Assembly: GCA_016748015.1 (NCBI GenBank)
Contig: JAAOMT010000557.1
Span: forward strand, 269,494 to 333,493
Direction: 5' to 3'
Length of the DNA: 64,000 nt
DNA from: Geosiphon pyriformis
Lineage: Eukaryota > Glomeromycota > Glomeromycetes > Archaeosporales > Geosiphonaceae
Shown here: piece by piece, positions 59,755-64,000 of the stretch
Position numbering within the stretch: the stretch's first letter is position 1
Layout of the letters: each line of letters begins with the position of its first letter
Made by a program: the position numbers and the translations under genes
The notes under the pieces: generated by a model
The model's database searches: none
Told to the model about the DNA's origin: nothing
The model's input: only the letters and a program-made list of their open reading frames with translations

Positions 59755-61081
59755 ATGGAAAACAAAGAAATTAAAAGAACTCTTCCAGAGACACATGATT
59801 GCAACCTGTGCTCACTCTGTCAAGAGAGTATTAAAAACAATAGTAATAATAATTGTGCGGCATGCCAGTTCATATTTTTTGAAAAACTTTACTGCGACTT
59901 TTCAAGTGGCAATAAAGTAGTTAATGAAATAATTAAGAATCCAATCTATATTCCACCTAATGATGTATATAGTAGAGATGAAAATGGTAGATTGAATTGC
60001 TATGAATGGATTCCATGGGAGCGTTTATCGAATATCAACGAAATTGATAGAGGAGGGTTCAGTATAATTTATAAAGCAACCGTAATCGATGTATTAATTG
60101 ATAAGTGGAGTATAAAACATCATGGTTCAACGGAATATAAAACAGAAAGAACAGAGGAAGTAGCAATAAAAATTATCCCAACGAACAGTGAAGAACTGTT
60201 TAAAGAGGTAAAAAAACTATTATTATTTATCTTTATATTTAACTCATTTCTGCCTTTTATTTATTTACTATTTACTATTTAATTTACTATTTAATTTATC
60301 ATTTTTTACACTGTGTTGATAGTTAAATATTCAAAGAGCTATTGCAATTCATCAGCGTGGGCCTTTAAGTTATATATCTTCAATATGGGGGATTACGCAA
60401 AACGTTGAAACACTCGAATATGGAGTTGTAATGGATTTTGCTAAACATGGAAACATGCGAAACTATTTATCAAAAAATTTTCATTCTACGAGTTGGGACG
60501 GTAAATTAAGGATCGCATGGAATATAGCTTCTGGACTTTCACAAATTCATTCTTCTGGTATGGTTCATAGTAACCTAAATGTGTTCAAAATCCTACAATT
60601 TAGTCAAACTAGAATACAAATTGGAGGCCTCGGATTATGTCAACCAGTAAACCAGGAAGAAACAACAACAACAACAACAACAACAGAGGAAAAAAAGATA
60701 TATGGAGTGATTCCATACATTCCACCAGAAGTTTTAAGAGGAGAAAAGTTTACAACAGCTGGTGATATTTATAGTTTTTCCATGTTATTATGGGAATTAG
60801 CAACAGGAAAGCCTCCTTTTCATGATTATCCTCATGATCATATTCTTATAATGGCTATTTTAAATGGTCAAAGACCTAAGATTACCTTCCCACTTATTCC
60901 ACCTTCAATTGCTAAACTTATTGAAAAGTGTTGGGATCCTAATCCTAAGAATCGTCCTACTGCCAGAGAAGTTGTGGATAAGTTGGCGGAAAATACGTAC
61001 CCGAATTCCGAGTTTAGAGTATCAGATAAATACGTAAGAGAAAGTTTAAAGAACGATTCGACACAAATTATTCAACAATGA
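59755..61081 (+). CDS. TKL-type protein kinase homologue lacking catalytic residues (pseudokinase)
   Basis: Exons 59755-60207 and 60323-61081 with a 115-nt intron, phase 0, give 403 aa. Residues 16-47 hold a Cys cluster (CNLCSLC, CAAC) followed by a conserved linker ending YEWIPWERL, the N-terminus common in the expanded kinases of Rhizophagus-like fungi. The kinase domain starts near residue 97: the Gly-rich loop is RGGFSIIYKA and the ATP-binding lysine is Lys139 in VAIK. The catalytic loop reads VHSNLNVFKIL where HRD-L-x-x-x-N is expected, so the catalytic Asp is Asn235 and the Mg-binding Asn is Lys240. The DFG motif is GLG, with Gly253 for Asp. A poly-Thr insert (ACA repeat, 60660-60681) follows. 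The APE region (PPEVLRG), DIYSF, PPFHD and the final Arg of the C-lobe (KNRPTAREV) are kept. The fold is probably intact but phosphotransfer is unlikely; signalling scaffold or recent non-functional copy are both possible. Confidence 0.85.
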
Positions 61082-64000
61082 TAACGAGCATTCATCCAGA
61101 AGCAGTTTATACAAATCGTTTTTTAACTTTGCAAATAATTAATTTTTTTAATGGTTAGTTTATCATATTTATAAGTTATAAACACTTTAGTTAACTATTT
61201 TATTATACAGAGTATTTTTTAATAAAATTTATTCAAGAACTGTGTTATTAAACTTTAATATTCAGAAATATAAAATACTTCAAATTAAATTTTCTTCTAA
61301 TAAAATACTTAAATTTATTGTTTGAAAGCTAAAGTAAAATTATCTAATATATCAAAATTATACTTATATTGAATCATTTCACTTTAACCTTGACTATTAA
61401 ACTTCAATTAGCTAAATTATCATTTAATGTTAACATTGTGATTTTATTATATTTTTATATTTTAAATTCAACAATGAATGTGCTAAAATATCAATCACCT
61501 AAATTTATAACTATTATTCAATAACAATAGAAATATGAATATAATAAATTTAAATAGACTTATTAAAATAACCAATTTTTTATTCTCAATGTTTTTGTTA
61601 TCATTTTTGATAAAAAATTAAATTTATAAGTTTTTAATAGAAATTCATTTAATAACAGTTAGAGATATATTATCAAAATGCAAAAATTAAAATATATATG
61701 CTACTAATAAATAATAAATAGGTTATTTTTAAAAATTAAATTTTTTAGATTTGTAATTAACTTTCACTTATCACAATTAGTTAGTTTTTTTAAAAAAAAG
61801 ATTTTTACATTAGTTTTAAAAACGTTAAAAACTGCCTTATTAATTAAATTTTTAAAAATTAAAATAATTATTTTAAAACGTATCAATCTAATTAAATTGA
61901 AAATAGGCTAATTAATGAAATTTTCAAAATTTTGATTTTTAGAAAAAGTAACGATTGTCATTTATATTTTTAAAAATCTTAATAAAAATATTTTAAATAA
62001 TATATTTGATTTGTGCAACAAAAAAATTAAAAATATCGGCCAAATTATATCGTTTTGTTTCATAAAAATGTTAAAAAATTTGATTTTTATAATTAAAAAC
62101 TAATTAGTTGAAAAATATATTATGAGTTGTTTTTTGTTAAACAAATCCTTTTTTATTTACAAATATTCAAGTATTATTTTAATATATATATTGTTTTGTT
62201 TTGCTTCTTAATTTTTTACAGTTTTTAAAACTTCAAATTAGTTAATGACTTTATAAACCTTTGCATCTTTCATTTTTCTTACTTGAAAAGAAATTTCATT
62301 ATGAAAATTGACAATTACTTAACGGGAAACAGAACGCCCCAAAAAAACGTAAACTTAAGCAACTGTTCATAAAACCAATAAATCTCGGTAATTACAGTCC
62401 TAGCAGAAAGTAAAGGCTGACAATTTTTTAATATCATTATTATAATTTATCTAAAAATTAAAATTTAGTATGTATTTATACGAGCTTGAAAATTTATAAA
62501 AATGATACAAATATTAGTCAATTCTACCACCCCTCTGTAAGGTTTGCTCATTCTTTCTTTTACTAGCTCAATAAAAATCTCCTAAAACATACTCTTTTGC
62601 CACTATTGCTTTTAAAACGGCCTGAAAATTCTTCAGAATAACACTTACACGTCGGCTTTTTTTTGGAAGGAGGTAAGGAACACGGCAAATTTTCCCAAGA
62701 ACGTTGGTACCATTAATTTCCGCCATGACTGTAACAAGCTTAATCACTGAACCTTAAAATTTGATTGAAATATAGCTTCCATTGTTCATAATTTTAGAAG
62801 AAACCCAATCTTTAAAACTATAATTTTTGAATTTTACAACAAAATCTTAATCCAATGCTAGAAATGGTGTGCGATAAGCCTCGCAGCTTTACCATGACAG
62901 TTTCATAAAAATACATTAGTAAGCTATAATTATGGAAACAGTAATAAGTAAGTAACAAAATGTGGGTATTTTAAATCTTATTTATTAACTCTTGGAAACC
63001 GAAAGCTAGAATAAGCTTAAGAATTTATGAAAAATAATAATTAAATTTTAACTGGTTTTTTTACCAACCTTATATCTAACTATGAAAACAAATCAAAATT
63101 TTGAAAACAAATTATATTCAGATTTTAATAATTGAGCAACAAATTACAGGAATTATAACCAGTAAACCAATTTTTTTCAAGAAAGCTTGTTGAGTTATAT
63201 TTAAATTATTAATTGATAAAATACAATATGAGAAATCGCTTATTAAAAAAATGGTATAATGTATAACTTTTCCAAACTTCTTAGTGGAGAATTCTAATAT
63301 TCCACGTCAATTAACCAGAATTCGTGAAAATAAAATCAGGTTTGAAATTTGAAATCCGAGAAAGTTCAAAAATATTCATTGAAATTTATGTCATCTATCA
63401 ATTCAAAATGTAACCATTCCAATAATATAAAATTATCTGAGTGGAATTATTATTATTGAATGTGTTGTCAATTTCAATAAACTAGTAAATTTTTGGCAAC
63501 AAAACACTCGATGTTATTCTTTATAATAAGAATAACATGGTTGCGTTTCTTGTACAATCAAATTATAATAATATTTCTAACGAGAGAAACTAGTTTTATA
63601 ATAATTTAATTTGAAAATATTTTTTAAAGAATTTCACAATTTGGATGTTTGTCAGTTATTATTTTTATTTAAAAAAAGATAATTATTTTATATTTTGACA
63701 GTTGTAAATATTAAAATGGGTAGTTTTTAATAAATAGAATCACAATGTTGACATTGTAGCAGTTGTGGTAATAATCTTCCTTTGAGTGTTATGAGAGAAG
63801 AGAACTGAGACCTAATAATAAAGAAATAATAAAAATAATAAAAAAGAATATAATTCTAATATATAAGTGATAAGTTATAGCGACAATTTTTTAAACATAT
63901 AAACACAGAGAAACAATATACCGTAATTTGCCGCGTAAAAGACCTGGGTCTGTTACATTTCAACCCTTGATTTTTTTGATCTAGACCTCCTCCCATTGTT
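61082..64000. other. A+T-rich non-coding region to the window end
   Basis: No intact gene seen. It contains the right copy of a diverged direct repeat (63586-63823). A less A+T-rich patch at about 62300-62720 shows no open frame. The last 60 bp (from about 63930) again rise in G+C and may be the start of something that continues outside. Confidence 0.5.
63586..63823 (+). repeat. Diverged direct repeat, right copy
   Basis: Partner of 58441-58750, same orientation, about 5.1 kb apart, with shared block order and the shared ending 'gaactgagacctaataataa'. Confidence 0.7.

Overview
The window looks like nuclear DNA of an arbuscular mycorrhizal fungus (Glomeromycotina, Rhizophagus-like). The evidence is the very high A+T content, small spliceosomal introns (about 50-120 nt) in most genes, a kinase with the cysteine-containing N-terminus typical of the expanded kinase families of these fungi, and decayed LINE copies whose ORF1/ORF2 proteins resemble the abundant non-LTR elements of Rhizophagus and relatives. 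Species assignment is inference. No rRNA, tRNA or CRISPR was seen.

Layout. 1-4.9 kb: A+T-collapsed sequence with (AAT)n/(ATT)n tracts and no gene. 4.9-10.4 kb: less extreme non-coding DNA full of microsatellites, upstream of a GATA/Ash1-type zinc-finger gene (10425-12147). 12.1-15.3 kb: mostly non-coding. 15.3-30.4 kb: a transposon graveyard with an ORF1-only LINE relative (A, plus strand), a far more decayed ORF1 copy (B, minus strand) and a long ORF1+ORF2 LINE (C, plus strand). B and C each carry a nested insertion of about 0.9-1 kb at the same kind of target site. 30.4-32.6 kb: A+T-rich spacer.

32.6-53.5 kb is a compact gene cluster with alternating orientation: V-ATPase subunit E (+), NAD(P)H-hydrate epimerase (-), an unrecognised membrane-anchored protein (+), a mitochondrial coiled-coil protein with an apparent 2-nt frameshift (-), MTC1 (+), a type II membrane glycosyltransferase (-), a DNA polymerase beta homologue with a probable mitochondrial presequence (+), a small membrane protein (-), EMG1/NEP1 (+), a doubtful small gene preceded by ACGCGT palindromes, and a Kre9/KNH-type GPI protein (-). 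Three pairs are divergent with 111-286 bp between start codons. 53.5-64 kb: A+T-rich DNA with a kinase relic, diverged direct repeats and a two-exon TKL-type pseudokinase (59755-61081).

Working together: most identifiable genes are housekeeping (vacuolar acidification, NAD(P)HX repair, ribosome biogenesis, mitochondrion, cell wall); there is no sign of a dedicated operon-like system. The most unusual items are the polymerase beta homologue, which keeps its fold and reading frame but appears to have lost most catalytic residues; the kinase that lost its HRD and DFG aspartates; an EMG1 with a repeat-built acidic N-terminal extension; and the nested elements shared by two LINE copies. All splice models were made by eye from GT/AG sites, phase and family similarity; no search or alignment program was run.
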